In this document: one piece after another, positions 37,691 to 49,794 of the stretch | Numbering within the stretch: position 1 is the first letter of the stretch | Layout: each line of letters starts with the position of its first letter | Program-made: the position numbers and the translations under genes | Assembly: GCA_949152475.1 (NCBI GenBank) | Contig: OX424561.1 | Coordinates: forward strand, 6,510,001 to 6,574,000 | From: Terebella lapidaria | Lineage: Eukaryota; Annelida; Polychaeta; Terebellida; Terebellidae | Reading direction: 5' to 3' | Length of the DNA stretch: 64,000 nt | Notes under the pieces: model-generated | Seen by the model: the letters and a program-made list of their open reading frames with translations, nothing else | Database searches by the model: none | Told to the model about the DNA's origin: nothing

Positions 37691-40361
37691 TCCATGTTGT
37701 ATTTGCATCTCATTATTTAGCCGTGTACGACCCATGTATATTTGAGAGCAGGGACCTATACAATACATGTATTTTTTGGCCTATTATGAAAGTTTCCACA
37801 CTGATGAGTAGGTCTATAGGATTGTAGAGATATATATTACGGCTATATAGCCTACGTAAACATTAAACCGTAAAACCCGAGTATCATATCCTCATGATCC
37901 TGCGCCTTTCTCTATATTCAATAAGGATTAAAAAGGTGACAGAGGTTTAAATGGCATTCATTTAGTGGACGAGTAGTATTAAGGCGCGGCGAATGATACT
38001 TGGGCTATTCGGAATAAGATATATGCCTAATGGCCAAAAATATAGGCCTACAATAGATTCTATATATGTACGCCCCCGCAAATCTATGAATAACATAAAT
38101 CTTACCTGAGGTTGAGGGGGAATGCCCCGTGAGGGAAACTCGTCCCGTGCATGATTGGTGGGTTGCATGGTACCCCGACAAGCTGGTTTAAGCCTTCCAC
38201 TTGAGTTATGTCGGCATTATAAGGAATTAGTCCCCGATAAAGCAGTCATTATCATGAACGGATGTAATGGATCAATCCAGGCCACGAGTTTCCCTCACTA
38301 CCCCCCTCCCAACAAATCACGGCGGATTTCTCGCTCGGACGACTCGTGGTCACTGATATGAAAGCGATCCTCGCAAATTGGGGGTAAATTGGATTTTTCG
38401 CCAGTGCGGTTCCTGGGGTCACCGTTGTATATTTATGACCAATTACACACATTTGTTCCCGCTTGGATCCCCAGAACTGTGTAGGTTATAGTTTACTTTC
38501 GCTCTTGCTGCGAACGAGTCTTTCATACACGACGAATCAACAAAATTCGGCACGGGACGGGGTAATTATCACGATTGATGTTGTAAGATTACGTGTATCG
38601 CCTATATGTCCATACATATATGTACAAGGACACAGAGGGTTACATCAGACTGTGAATAATTTTCGACAAACAAGTAGGCCTACTCAGTATGACCTTACTC
38701 CCTGTATTCATATAGAGATGTGGAAAATCATGTTTCCAATGGTATCAATCACAAATTTCTTTAGTGGAATCCTTGGGGAAAATTTGTTCTCTGTAATCAG
38801 AAATACAACGTTTTGTTGATTATACTTGTCCTCGTAAATGAACCGATCAAACGTAAACGCTGTTCAAAGTGTGCAGTTGGCCTGTTGTGTGCTCTACAAC
38901 TGATGTCGATAGATGGTGGCCCGGTTGTACGTATAGGCCTACCCGGTAATTTATTTGTCAAAACCTGTAGAATTCATAACACAATAACTGCTGCACCTAC
39001 AGGTAAGCCTAGATGATACAATTATGCAAATACAGTAGCTATGTATTCTATACACAATCGTGAACACTATTGTAACAGACAATACTCTGGCCTTTGGTGT
39101 GCTCTCACAAATACACTGCAATCTGAGCGAGTGTTCACGTAGGCCTGCTGATTGTACATCAGCCCAGTAACAAGCAGAGGAACTTCGCATCTACGAATGA
39201 CACAGCCATAATGTATTTTGGTCGACATTGGCTGACGAGAGTCTCGAGGCGATTATTTTGGAATTTACCGGGTTTTCGAGCGCTGTTCAAGAAGTCGCTT
39301 GTGAGATTGGCTTGCCAATTCGAGGGAACGTTTTGTTCGCAGTGCGCACTCGACAGCTTCCTGCACGATTGATCTCGAAATAAGCCTGTAATCCACTGTA
39401 AGCGCCTGTCCTTACCGTGACTCGGCCGTCGAAGCATTGGCCCTGACGGACTGGCGATCGAGGCATGGTATTAGGCCGGGTGGGCTGCCAACTTGCAAGG
39501 TGTTGGTATTAGCTCGGATGGACTGCATGGGTATTGACATTATCCCGAAGGCAAGGAGAACAGAACATCTTGGGTCAGTGCACGAGTGCAGTCCACGGAC
39601 ACTCCACACGCTCTCAACGCGATTAATTTTCAATTACGGTTGAATGGATCAGCGAAGGCGTTACACGAGGAGCTCTCGGCGCGACCAGCCGACCACTCTG
39701 CAAAATTAGATCGGGCGGCTTTTCTCTCCAAAATAAACATAATAAGCCCGCCATTTTTGGCGAGATAGGCACTTTATCAAGAAAAATTGGGTAATTTGGT
39801 CGACAAATTAGCGAACGATTTGACTTGAGTCGAGGCTTTTGTGACATATTTTAGCCGTGGAAAATAGCATTACCGCATTAGCTTCTGACGATTTTGGCTT
39901 GAATGGGCCGGTCCGTCGCCGGCAGTGGGACGTGATTGCCCCTCACCGCCTTTGAGCCACACGGGCCCTAGGAGTCTATACAATGACCCTGGCCGCTCCC
40001 CCGGGATCTACATAGCCCGTTACTCACAAAGCTTGTTGCCGGCCCTTGCTGATTTCTCCAGGCGACCCTGCCCTCGTCCCTCGCCCCAGTACAACGGCGC
40101 CGGGAACCGAGATAGGTCAATCTCCCTCCTTCGCTCACGAAGGACGGGCCGAGTTGACACTAATGAAGAGAAATACACGACCTAGACCGCGGGGTGAGCG
40201 CCTCGTGTCGCCTTGGAAACAAGCGGGCACATGCAGCAACATAGGCATGCAGTGGCAATTTCAGTAGGCCTACTTGGTGTCGGAAACACCCTCTAAATAC
40301 GATAAAATATAATAAAAGTGAGTGACGCGCGACTAAAAAGACTACAATCCATGGCCTTGCG
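37691..40361. other. Intergenic DNA between Vsx-B and HAP2, first part
   Basis: No gene seen. Carries one degraded MITE copy (see separate entry) and several TAGGCCTA palindromes (38044, 38674, 38937). Confidence 0.55.
37875..38006. mobile_element. MITE copy 1 (degraded)
   Basis: About 132 bp matching the 125-bp element at 40362-40486. Left end CCCGAGTATCATATCC, right end AAGGCGCGGCGAATGATACTTGGGCT; the inner part (CTATATTCAATAAGGATTAA, then AAAAGGTGACAGA and GGCATTCATTTAGTGGACGA) is nearly identical between copies. Its inverted ends are more diverged than those of copy 2. Confidence 0.85.
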
Positions 40362-40486
40362 GGCCCAAGTATCATACACTGCGCCTTCCTCTATATTCAA
40401 TAAGGATTAAAAAGGTGACAGACGGATTAAATGGCATTCATTTAGTGGACGAGTAGTATTAAGGCGCAGTGTATGATACTTGGGCC
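40362..40486. mobile_element. MITE copy 2, with perfect 26-bp terminal inverted repeats
   Basis: 125 bp with perfect inverted ends (40362-40387 and 40461-40486) starting GGCCCAAGTATCATACACTG. Too short to encode anything, so non-autonomous. No certain target duplication: flanks share CTTGC at slightly different offsets. Confidence 0.92.
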
Positions 40487-41658
40487 AACTTGCATAATAA
40501 GAATAACCTGTTAACACATTTTGTATCAGAAGGTGTGATATAACTCGGTAAGGACGGTTAATTGTACATAAGACACAATAGCGCCATGAGTGTTTACGAA
40601 GTTTCGTATAATTCATACAGTTTGAAATTAACATATACATTTTAAATTCAACAACACTCCTACAAAACTAATAAACCCGGTGGTCTTCAATATTTCACAA
40701 GAGTCTTCAGATTACTCAAGGTTGCTGTAACCCTGGATTTTTGACAGGACAATGAAGATGTACAATTGACGCTTGTGCGTGCTGAACTCAGTTTTGCTCG
40801 TGTCAGATTGAGGATTCTTGTTCTGGGGGAGAGGGAGAGATAACACAGCGCAAAGAAGGCAGATGATATTCAGTCGTGTCCGCGACATGAGGGCAAATGG
40901 GGCTTATTAGGCGCGAGGTCTGTCGTCTCCACCGGCGTGCTGTCTCAGACATACCTTGTATCCTGGCTTCTACACAGGGAATTACCGGTATAGCAAATGC
41001 TGCCCTGGTATGTTGCTGTTTTCAGGTTCCACCAGGCCATAGGCGGGGTTTTGTCGTTGAGTTTTGATGTGGAGGTTTCAAATTCGGACAAAAAGACTGT
41101 GTAGTCTAACGAACTTGTCAGGAGGAAAGTCGTGATAGTGGCTGTAGGACGCCGAGCTTTATCAATTTACTTGGCACGTGTCAACAGTGATCGTGGGACC
41201 CCTCAAGTCTATTACAAGGATCCGTCAAGGACGCCTAATGGTTCTTATTACCTTATCGCACACTTGTTCACTGTATCGGTTTCCTGATAATTGAGATCAA
41301 ATGATTATCAAGCCGGCCAAAAAGTCACAAGTGTTTATTCTGGCCGCCCGCCTTACCGCGCCACATGTCGGTCGATCCTGGTACTACGTCATTAAGACAA
41401 GCACGTGACTTCTCATTGCAACAAAAACTTTCATCGTTCCGCGAAGTTTTTCCGCTCAGTACTTCGCCAAATTATTTGTTTACACACATGGTGATTTTTT
41501 TTGTCCTAACCACTTCCAATAGAAACAATTACGAGTTTTGCCGAGGTGTTGATCGTATTTTGATTGTTGATGAAAGGGCGCGTGGAAAGGTCTGTTAACA
41601 CCGGAAGTCGATCACATGAGATCGATTTCATCTTCGGTAATTCTTTGTTTGACGTGTA

Positions 41659-41672
41659 GCGCCCTCTGGCGA
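41659..41672 (-). promoter_or_regulatory. CTCF-like motif
   Basis: On the minus strand the bases read TCGCCAGAGGGCGC, matching 12 of 14 positions of the bilaterian CTCF core CCASYAGRKGGCRS. It lies between Vsx-B and HAP2. Motif match only. Confidence 0.3.
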
Positions 41673-44017
41673 TTGTTTCACTTGACTTCGGGGTCAATAA
41701 CTCTGAATGGTTCTTGAAATCGAAACAAGAATGGAATTGGCCGGGGGGAATCCATAAGCTGCACTGTCAAGTACCATCGCGCGCGCACCTGATCTCGATC
41801 GAATGCTGATGTGGTCTCATTTTCCCCCAGGAACGTGGGGGAAAGTGCGAGTTTGCGTATACAATGGAACGCCGACAGCGTACAATTTACAATTTATTAA
41901 CAATTTGTTATCATTAATCATCCTCTAACATTTATCCGTGGGCCAATAAACAAGACTTGCTTTGACAGTCATTGGCAGGTTTCGCTTTCTTCCAACTCTC
42001 AGTCTCTCTGAATACAAGCAGGATAGCAAGGCGCCGTGATCCCCGGGTAACACTGCACTTACATAACTTGTCCTACATTATTCAACAACACTCTGGGCCA
42101 AAGCAATTTCGAAAATTACCAATCGTTTTCGGGTGCACTGATATGGGGCGGGACTTTTTGATGCGGTTACTGAGTAATAAAGACAGTGGCCACGCGTTGC
42201 TTCACTCAAGCTTCAAGTGATCCTTGTGGCGCTGGCTGGAAACATTTCACGCCCCATAAATAACAGCTTGAAAAGTGTCACCTCCTCTGAGCCACAAACG
42301 ACGAGCAAACGATTACACTGCGAGGCTTTTGATCGCATTAAATATTTGTGAGTTTCCTGCTCGATCACCTTTCGCAGCATTGGTTATGCATGTGTTCGAT
42401 ACGCGCGTACAATATTTATAGGACATGACACACGGAACACACGAGACGAGCTTCCATACAAAACTCAATCATGATCACCAGCAGTGATTTGCTGTAATGA
42501 TTGCTATTTTTGCTTTGTTGCCTTTTTGTCTCGATGCGAAAGATGAAATGTCCAATGACGCATGAACCCACAACACCGTGACAGTGTAAGTTGTAAGGGT
42601 CATATTGACAATTTACGAAACCTATATAGGCGAAGTCGATCACGGTAATTCCTTCAAGTGATTCTACCATTTCCTAAGGTAATCATTTTCAGGAATAAGA
42701 ACCAAACACGATGGGCAAATTTCCTTCCACCAGAAACCCATAAGAGAATATGGGTTTCTGCTTCCACTAAAGTACACAATTGAGGGTTTTGTTCATTGAT
42801 CCAGGAGCTTGATGTATCTAGTGTTTCTCGTGTTTCCCGGTCACACTTAGATCCAATCCATGTCGTGGAAGTGTCTATGAGATGATCTTTCTATCAAGAC
42901 TGAATACCATGATACATAATGGTCAGGGACGCGGTTGGCACGGAGAGTGTTCCTGTACGTACGTGTTGTCATGACGAGCACGTGCCATCTGTGGCGAGGA
43001 AGACCCCGGCATTGTTCCCGAACACATCCAACCCTGGAATAACACGTGTAATTACGAGTAGGTTTAGTCCAGAGAACACATTGCCACAACTTAATTAAGG
43101 CATGGACCTCGAGGCTCGAGCGATACCCGGAGGGACACGACGGTCATAGAATCACGTAGTAAGCCCTTTCTCTGGACATTAACCCCTCGCCCCTAACGGA
43201 TACGACGTACGTATAATTCCTAGTGCAGATCGACAAATTATCGCTAAATGCCTTTATCCTCACAGAACGATCGAGGCAGGTCGCGTTATTCGACTGTCGT
43301 CGAAGGCGAGAAGGGAAAAAAAACGGACAGTGAGAAGAAAAGGAACACCGTACCAGACAAGCACGTCCTCGCCTCGACCGCTTATCCCCCCTTTCCTTAC
43401 AAATAATCTTGTTTCTTTTGGCCATCGACAAGTCTTCCGATTGTCTTTTGAGGCCACTTTAACATGGCCGACTTGAGACGCTATACCGGAAGCCGGAGCC
43501 AGAAAATGGCAGCCCCGGGCTAAATGCGACAATATGGCGGGTTTGCCTGGAGCGGTGGCCTGACGTGTGGAATACAGTGTTTCACAAGTGGATTCTGCTC
43601 GTTAGGCGCCACACGACGCGGAAAGAATGAGCCAGCAGCTTTTGTGCGGAGTCAAAGACAGCGTCCTCTTTGCAGCCTCAATATTGTAGCCTACCGGTCG
43701 TCGGGACATTTCAAGCGTCATTTGACACATAAATATTCAAATGCAATCTGCTTAGACCTACTCAATGGTGTAGACTCCGCGGTAAATTAAACCGAATCCA
43801 ATTGGAAAATGTGTGGCTTTCAAAGTTCAATTTAATGCCTGTGATACAGGTCAAGCCTATGAGCCTGAAGCATAAACTTGCTATCACAGTTCATTAAATA
43901 TGTATTCACGTGAACGAGAAATACTGGAAATATACACCGGCAGCGACTATAATTACAACTAGCACAGTAGACCTACGCTAAAATATTTATTTCAATTACA
44001 TTATCGTTTTTTTAATT

Positions 44018-44073
44018 GACATCGAAACCATCAGTCATTCAAGATTGAGTTATGGCACACAATTCGCTAGATA
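44018..44073 (+). repeat. Dispersed 56-bp repeat, copy 1
   Basis: Runs from GACATCGAAACCATCAGTCA to AATTCGCTAGATA; 53 of 56 bases match the copy at 45363-45418, same orientation, 1.35 kb apart. Both follow a T-rich/A-rich run. Confidence 0.8.
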
Positions 44074-45362
44074 TTGCTCTCAGCCATATCTCAGAGAAAC
44101 GTGGTATATTATTTTAAATTTAAAATAAAGGAGGCCAATTCGTGTATAAAAAAACCTTCCAAAAAGTTTTAATGACACTGATGAGCAGTTTTAGAACGTT
44201 TTTTTTTTCAACTTTGAGGTGTATAAACTAGACATAAAGGCCTAGAGGCCTTGGGGCATTTCGATACACAATTACCGACAATTCCCAACACCACTAACAA
44301 GAAAAACGATATATGGCCGAAAATCAAAAATGCCGAGTCGGTAAAACAATAATAAATGTGGCGATTTTGCCCTAAGCACGCGGCAGGTGATTGTAAACAT
44401 ACATGCCATTTATGTGGCCTTTTCGTACTTGGCCTTGTTTTGACACGCTCCGTTCGAGCGTGCGTTGCCACGGCGACGCATTGTAATTTACGCTCCAGTA
44501 AACTATAACAATGGATCGATTAGACCTCGCGTGCGTCCCACAGCTTGTGGTGTATTATATATACACTGGAAGCGACTCGATCGAGGAGATTGTCCGAGAG
44601 AGAGTAACTGGGACGCACACGAGGCTCGCCATGAGCTTTGTGTTCCCTAGTTGTGAGTAGTGGGCTCCTAGAGCCCTGGGGACGATTTCCATGGGGAGGC
44701 CCGGGCTGGGAGAGACAAGTTGCTGACTCGGGGGCGTAAGCCCTGTGGATCGCCAGTTCTCTCCCTTCCCGGGACGTGTGACATAGGCTCTGGCCAGCAT
44801 GTCGGACTGTACGGGGTTCCGTCCCCGAGGCAGACCGCGGCTCGCCAGGCCCCGCCAGTTAACACCGTGGTGATGAACCAGTTTCTGAACGGTGTCCGTA
44901 GGCCTGGGAGTGTCGGGTGGGCTGTTACCTGGTTACCGTTAATGCTGAAGTAGTTACCGTGTCCGCAGTGACCTCCGGTGAGCGGCGCCGCCGCAAGGAT
45001 CCCGAGTAGCGGATGCGCGTCCGCAAGGACTCGTGGTGAGAGGACTATCCTCGAGGATCCCGAAGAGCGGACGGTAGTCAATAACTTTACATAAGTAATA
45101 CCCCTTATTTGTCTAGGGCGATGAGTCCGAAAATCACGAGTCTTTCACTCTACGGCGCACCGGTTCTGAGATATGGCTGAAAAATGAAAAATGCCGACTC
45201 AGCAAAAGAATTTAAGGTCAAGGTCAAGTTCATTACTGATGCCCCTTCGACATGTTTGTCTATGGCGACGAGTCTGTAAATACTGTCCGTTTTGCTCTAC
45301 GACGCACCGTTTACGTGATATTATCGAAAAATGAAAAATGACGACTCAGCAAAAAAAAATTT

Positions 45363-45418
45363 GACATCGAAATCATCAGTCATTCAAGATTCAGTTATTG
45401 CACACAATTCGCTAGATA
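45363..45418 (+). repeat. Dispersed 56-bp repeat, copy 2
   Basis: Second copy of the element at 44018. Just upstream (about 45110-45355) is a pair of ~130-bp units sharing GACGAGTC(T)GTAAA-like sequence and GAAAAATGAAAAATG(C/A)CGACTCAGC, related to 44311-44345. Confidence 0.75.
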
Positions 45419-46135
45419 GAGAACATTCGTGCCAAAATACCCTAATTCAGTACTATTATTGAATCAGATAGTGATTTAGTAGTATAATATCGTATTGGTA
45501 GCCTACTGATATTTAAGCACGTGCCTAACAGAAAAGCGCTCCTCTCTTTTGCAGAACTAAATGTCGTGTTTCACTCTACAAATGTCCTTGTTTTCTTATA
45601 GCAAGGTGTTGTATTGTTTTGAACATCATATCCAGTCTCTTTTTTAACCAAATTTACACATGCCGGTAATATACACATTGGCAAAGTTATAAAGCCAGTT
45701 TTAAAAAATTGTATCTCAAAATTTACCATTTCTCACGCACACTCAAGTTGAAAGTCTGGCACTAGAGTCTAGAGCGCCGATCTTCTGCCAGGATCAATAC
45801 GGTACAATATGTGTAGTAAATATCAAATATTACAAGTAAATGACATTTTCTGAGCTCACCAAAATTCACCAAAATAATGAGCTATTACAGACAATAAAAT
45901 TTTCATGATTAGCATTTATGGTAGTTGTAATATGTGCCCTATAATCAGAGATTACCAGTATCATAGCCACACTGCCAAACACTTTTTCTCATCCATATAA
46001 TTATATCCTATACATTTTGTCCCCAGGGAACATGTTTTGTTATCTTGAGGTCACTAACAAGGACAACTCGAGGACATCTTGGGTCAAGTTCAAGGCCATC
46101 AAAAGATGCACCATATGGCTCCCTTGTGTGTTCAT

Positions 46136-46165
46136 AATAGATAGATAGATGATAGATAGATGATA
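46136..46165. repeat. Short GATA microsatellite
   Basis: Imperfect GATA/GATAGATGATA repeat of about 30 bp. Confidence 0.75.
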
Positions 46166-46605
46166 CTAACGTAACCCTGTAAGGGAACTTGCCTTACCAC
46201 CATCCGACCAACTTTGGTCCGCGATATTTGGTGGCGCGTCGCCGCAGTGCAGCGCCTGGCATATTTTTGGTTCCCGTGTATATATGTAGTGTATGGACGG
46301 GATTTGTTGTAATACGAACCTAAACTGTATCTTCGCATGTCTTGTTCACAAAAACCAATTTACACCTTTTGTGGTGGATACAATTTTGAAAAAGGGTACT
46401 CAAGATAGGCCAAGTTGAGGGTCACCAAAAGGAGCATCATTTTATGAATTCCTACATATGTTCAAAACACAAGTCCAAGCTATACAAAGAAGCCAATTTG
46501 TTTTATTTCAGGCATCGATTTTTGCATAATGTAAAGGTAGGCGACACAACAATAAAGAGGTATATCCCCAAACTGGAGTGCAGCCGATTGCCTTATGCCT
46601 ACAAC

Positions 46606-48508
46606 AGGACCTTCTTGTATAACTGTGGTGTCATTATTTGTGTAGCCACACACGTAAGTCCCGTTACTGCAATGTCGACGATTGTCTTATACGTGCATCA
46701 GGATCTGTGTGTATAACTGTGGTGTCAATACTTGTGTAGCCACCCACGTAAATCCCGTTACTGCAGTGTCGACGATTGTCTTATACGTGCATCAGGACCT
46801 GTGTGCTATAACTGTGGTGTCAATACTTGTGTAGCCACCCACGTAAATCCCGTTACTGCAGTGTCGCCGATTGTCTTATACGTGCATCAGGACCTGTGTG
46901 CTATAACTGTGGTGTCAATTCTTGTGTAGCCACCCACATAAATTCCGTTACTGCAGTGTCGCCGATTGTCTTATACGTGTATCAGGACCTGTGTGCTATA
47001 ACTCTGGTGTCAATACTTGTGTAGCCACCCACGTAAATCCCGTTACTGCAGTGTCGACGATTGTCTTATACGTGCATCAGGACCTGTGTGTATAACTGTG
47101 GTGTCAATTCTTGTGTAGCCACCCACATCAATCCCGTTACTGCAGTGTCGCCGATTGTCTTATACGTGCATCAGGACTTGTGTGCTATAACTGTGGTGTC
47201 AATACTTGTGTAGCCACCCACGTAAATCCCGTTACTGCAGTGTCGCCGATTGTCTTATACGAGCATCAGGACCTGTGTGCTATAACTGTGGTGTCAATAT
47301 TTGTGTAGCCACCCACGTAAATCCCGTTACTGCAGTGTCGCCGATTGACTTATACCTGCATCAGGACCTGTGTGCTATAACTGTGGTGTCAATACTTGTG
47401 TAGCCACCAATGTAAATCCCGTAACTGCAGTGTCGCCGATTGTCTTATACGTGCATCAGGACCTGTGTGCTATAACTGTGGTGTCAATACTTGTGTAGCC
47501 ACCAATGTAAATCCCGTAACTGCAGTGTCGCCGATTGTCTTATACGAGCATCAGGACCTGTGTGCTATAACTGTGGTGTCAATATTTGTGTAGCCACCCA
47601 CGTAAATCCCGTTACTGCAGTTTCGCCGATTGTCTTATACGTGCATCAGGACCTGTGTGCTATAACTGTGGTGTCAATACTTGTGTAGCCACCCACGTAA
47701 ATCCCGTTATTGCAGTTTCGCCGATTGTCTTATACGTGCATCAGGACATGTGTGCTATAACTGTGGTGTCAATACTTGTGTAGCCACCCACGTAAATCCC
47801 GTTACTGCAGTTTCGCCGATTGTCTTATACGTGCATCAGGACCTGTGTGCTATAACTGTGGTGTCAATACTTGTGTAGCCACCAATGTAAATCCCGTAAC
47901 TGCAGTGTCGCCGATTGTCTTATACGTGCATCAGGACCTGTGTGCTATAACTGTGGTGTCAATACTTGTGTAGCCACCCACGTAAATCCCGTTACTGCAG
48001 TTTCGCCGATTGTCTTATACGTGTATCAGGACCTGTGTGCTATAACTGTGGTGTCAATACTTGTCTAGCCACCCACGTAAATCCCGTTACTGCAGTGTCG
48101 ACGATTGTCTTATACGTGCATCAGGACCTGTGTGCTATAACTGTGGTGTCAATACTTGTGTAGCCACCCACGTAAAGCCCGTTACTGCAGTTTCGCCGAT
48201 TGTCTTATACGTGCATCAGGACCTGTGTGCTATAACTGTGGTGTCAATACTTGTGTAGCCACCCACGTAAATCCCGTTACTGCAGTGTCGACGATTGTCT
48301 TATACGTGCATCAGGACTTGTGTGCTATAACTGTGGTGTCAATACTTGTGTAGCCACCCACGTAAATCCCGTTACTGCAGTTTCGCCGATTGTCTTATAC
48401 GTGCATCAGGACCTGTGTGCTATAACTGTGGTGTCAATACTTGTGTAGCCACCCACGTAAATCCCGTTACTGCAGTGTCGACGATTGTCTTATACGTGCA
48501 TCAGGACG
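46606..48508. repeat. 95-bp satellite, about 20 tandem units
   Basis: Highly regular array (period 95 bp, two units 94 bp). The unit includes AACTGTGGTGTCAATACTTG, TGTAGCCACCCACGTAAATC, CCGTTACTGCAGTGTCGCCG and TTGTCTTATACGTGCATCAG. Because 95 is not a multiple of three, each unit moves the frame, and the same 65-residue cysteine-containing reading frame restarts every 95 bp and always ends at the TAG in GTGTAGCC. I read this as non-coding. Variants (TGTCGACG versus TTTCGCCG; CAATGTAAATCCCGTAAC; GAGCATCAGG) are shared between non-adjacent units, showing higher-order structure. Confidence 0.95.
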
Positions 48509-49794
48509 TGTGCGCCAATGAAAAGCTCACCTAATTTCATATCCATCCGAAATACGGTACATCTCTTTCCTGTATCTGCAACTGTTTTGTATACCATCCC
48601 ATTAAGTAAATTATTTTTTTTTACATTAAGAGAATAATTGCATGAATATTATTCATAATTTCCTCAAAGACGAGTTTGTGAGTAGACTATTACATATTAG
48701 CACCACACATTATTTTTAGTTGGATTTCAAGTGGACGGAGACGATTGAAGAATAGGCTAATCGACAGCTTTATTTTGTCTATAGAATGAGAAATTGTACA
48801 AATTTGGGTCTGAAAATGTGTATTATGTGCCTAAATTGAGTTTCCAATTCAAGATTCAAATTCGGGCGCATCAATTTTTTCCTCAAAGCGGTCCGCCTTG
48901 TGGGCGAGTTCTATACAGTCTGATGACGTCATTGGTATTTGTCTAGATACTGTGGTAACCGACAATGTAGACAGGCCGATCATTCTCTATTCACTGTTTT
49001 CATGCACGATTAATGGCAATTTTTCTGAGTATCTGTTGTCGAACTGTGCATATTTCCTATATATTCCCGACTACTAAGTATCCCGAGATGTACTTTCAAG
49101 TTTGCATGACAAACAAGAATGCTAAATTTGGTTGATTTTAAAATTGATTCCAACTTTGACTAGTGGATGACAAAAATAGCTCAACGGCAATATATATGAT
49201 TCGATATCATTATTCATGTTAAGAAAAGCTTCACAGTCAGATGAGAACCTCCTACTTGCTATCTCTTTGTCACAACCTTTTGTTTGAAAATGTCAAAACA
49301 GCAAATTTCAAGAACATGATTTATTTCGGTTTCATAATGGGGAGTTGTTTGAAACTCATTTAACACTGGTTAACACTAGTTTCCACCTGTGCAAATACAC
49401 TTTGCATTATCTTCCCCTGGCATTCAAAGAGTGCTGATTCATGCATCATCTCAATATCTTCGAAATTATAACATGTGAAATGACATCAAACTCGTGTGAT
49501 AGTGATCTCATTCAATAGTCTGAGCCATTAAATATTGACAGGGATTGCAAATAGCTGCTCTGTGTTGAATGCCAGGGTAAGATTACTGAGTGTTTCATAG
49601 AAGTAGAAAGATGTCAATAAAAAAGAATATGTACAGCTTCATACAAGATACTCAATTTATCTGCTATATACATTGTACATAAACACATAACAGACAAAAT
49701 CATTTAACACGAGATGCCATAAAAACATTGTAATTCAGAAAGGAAAATGGATGTCCAATGCAAGTTACTTTAGCTATCTGACTCTCAGATTAGA
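48509..49794. other. Intergenic DNA, nothing recognised
   Basis: AT-rich stretch between the 95-bp satellite and the 61/62-bp minisatellite, with no gene or repeat seen. Confidence 0.6.

Larger units (their letters stand above)
40487..46135. other. Intergenic DNA between Vsx-B and HAP2, second part
   Basis: No gene recognised. Contains a less AT-rich patch at 44600-45070, a CTCF-like motif at 41659-41672, and dispersed direct repeats near 44018, 45110, 45240 and 45363. Confidence 0.55.

Noticed and set aside
40362..40486. MITE inverted repeats as a terminator or miRNA hairpin
   Set aside because: A second copy with the same core nearby shows it is a mobile element.
44720..45081. Open frames in a less AT-rich patch sharing CGGACTGTACGGGG with the Vsx CVC exon
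   Set aside because: Only 14 bases match; no further homology or splice sites, so likely coincidence.
46606..48508. CRISPR-like regular array
   Set aside because: Units are contiguous 95-bp satellite copies with no unique spacers, and the genome is animal.
46606..48534. Serial 65-residue cysteine-rich peptides every 95 bp
   Set aside because: Each is the same satellite unit ending at the same TAG; no codon bias or initiation context.
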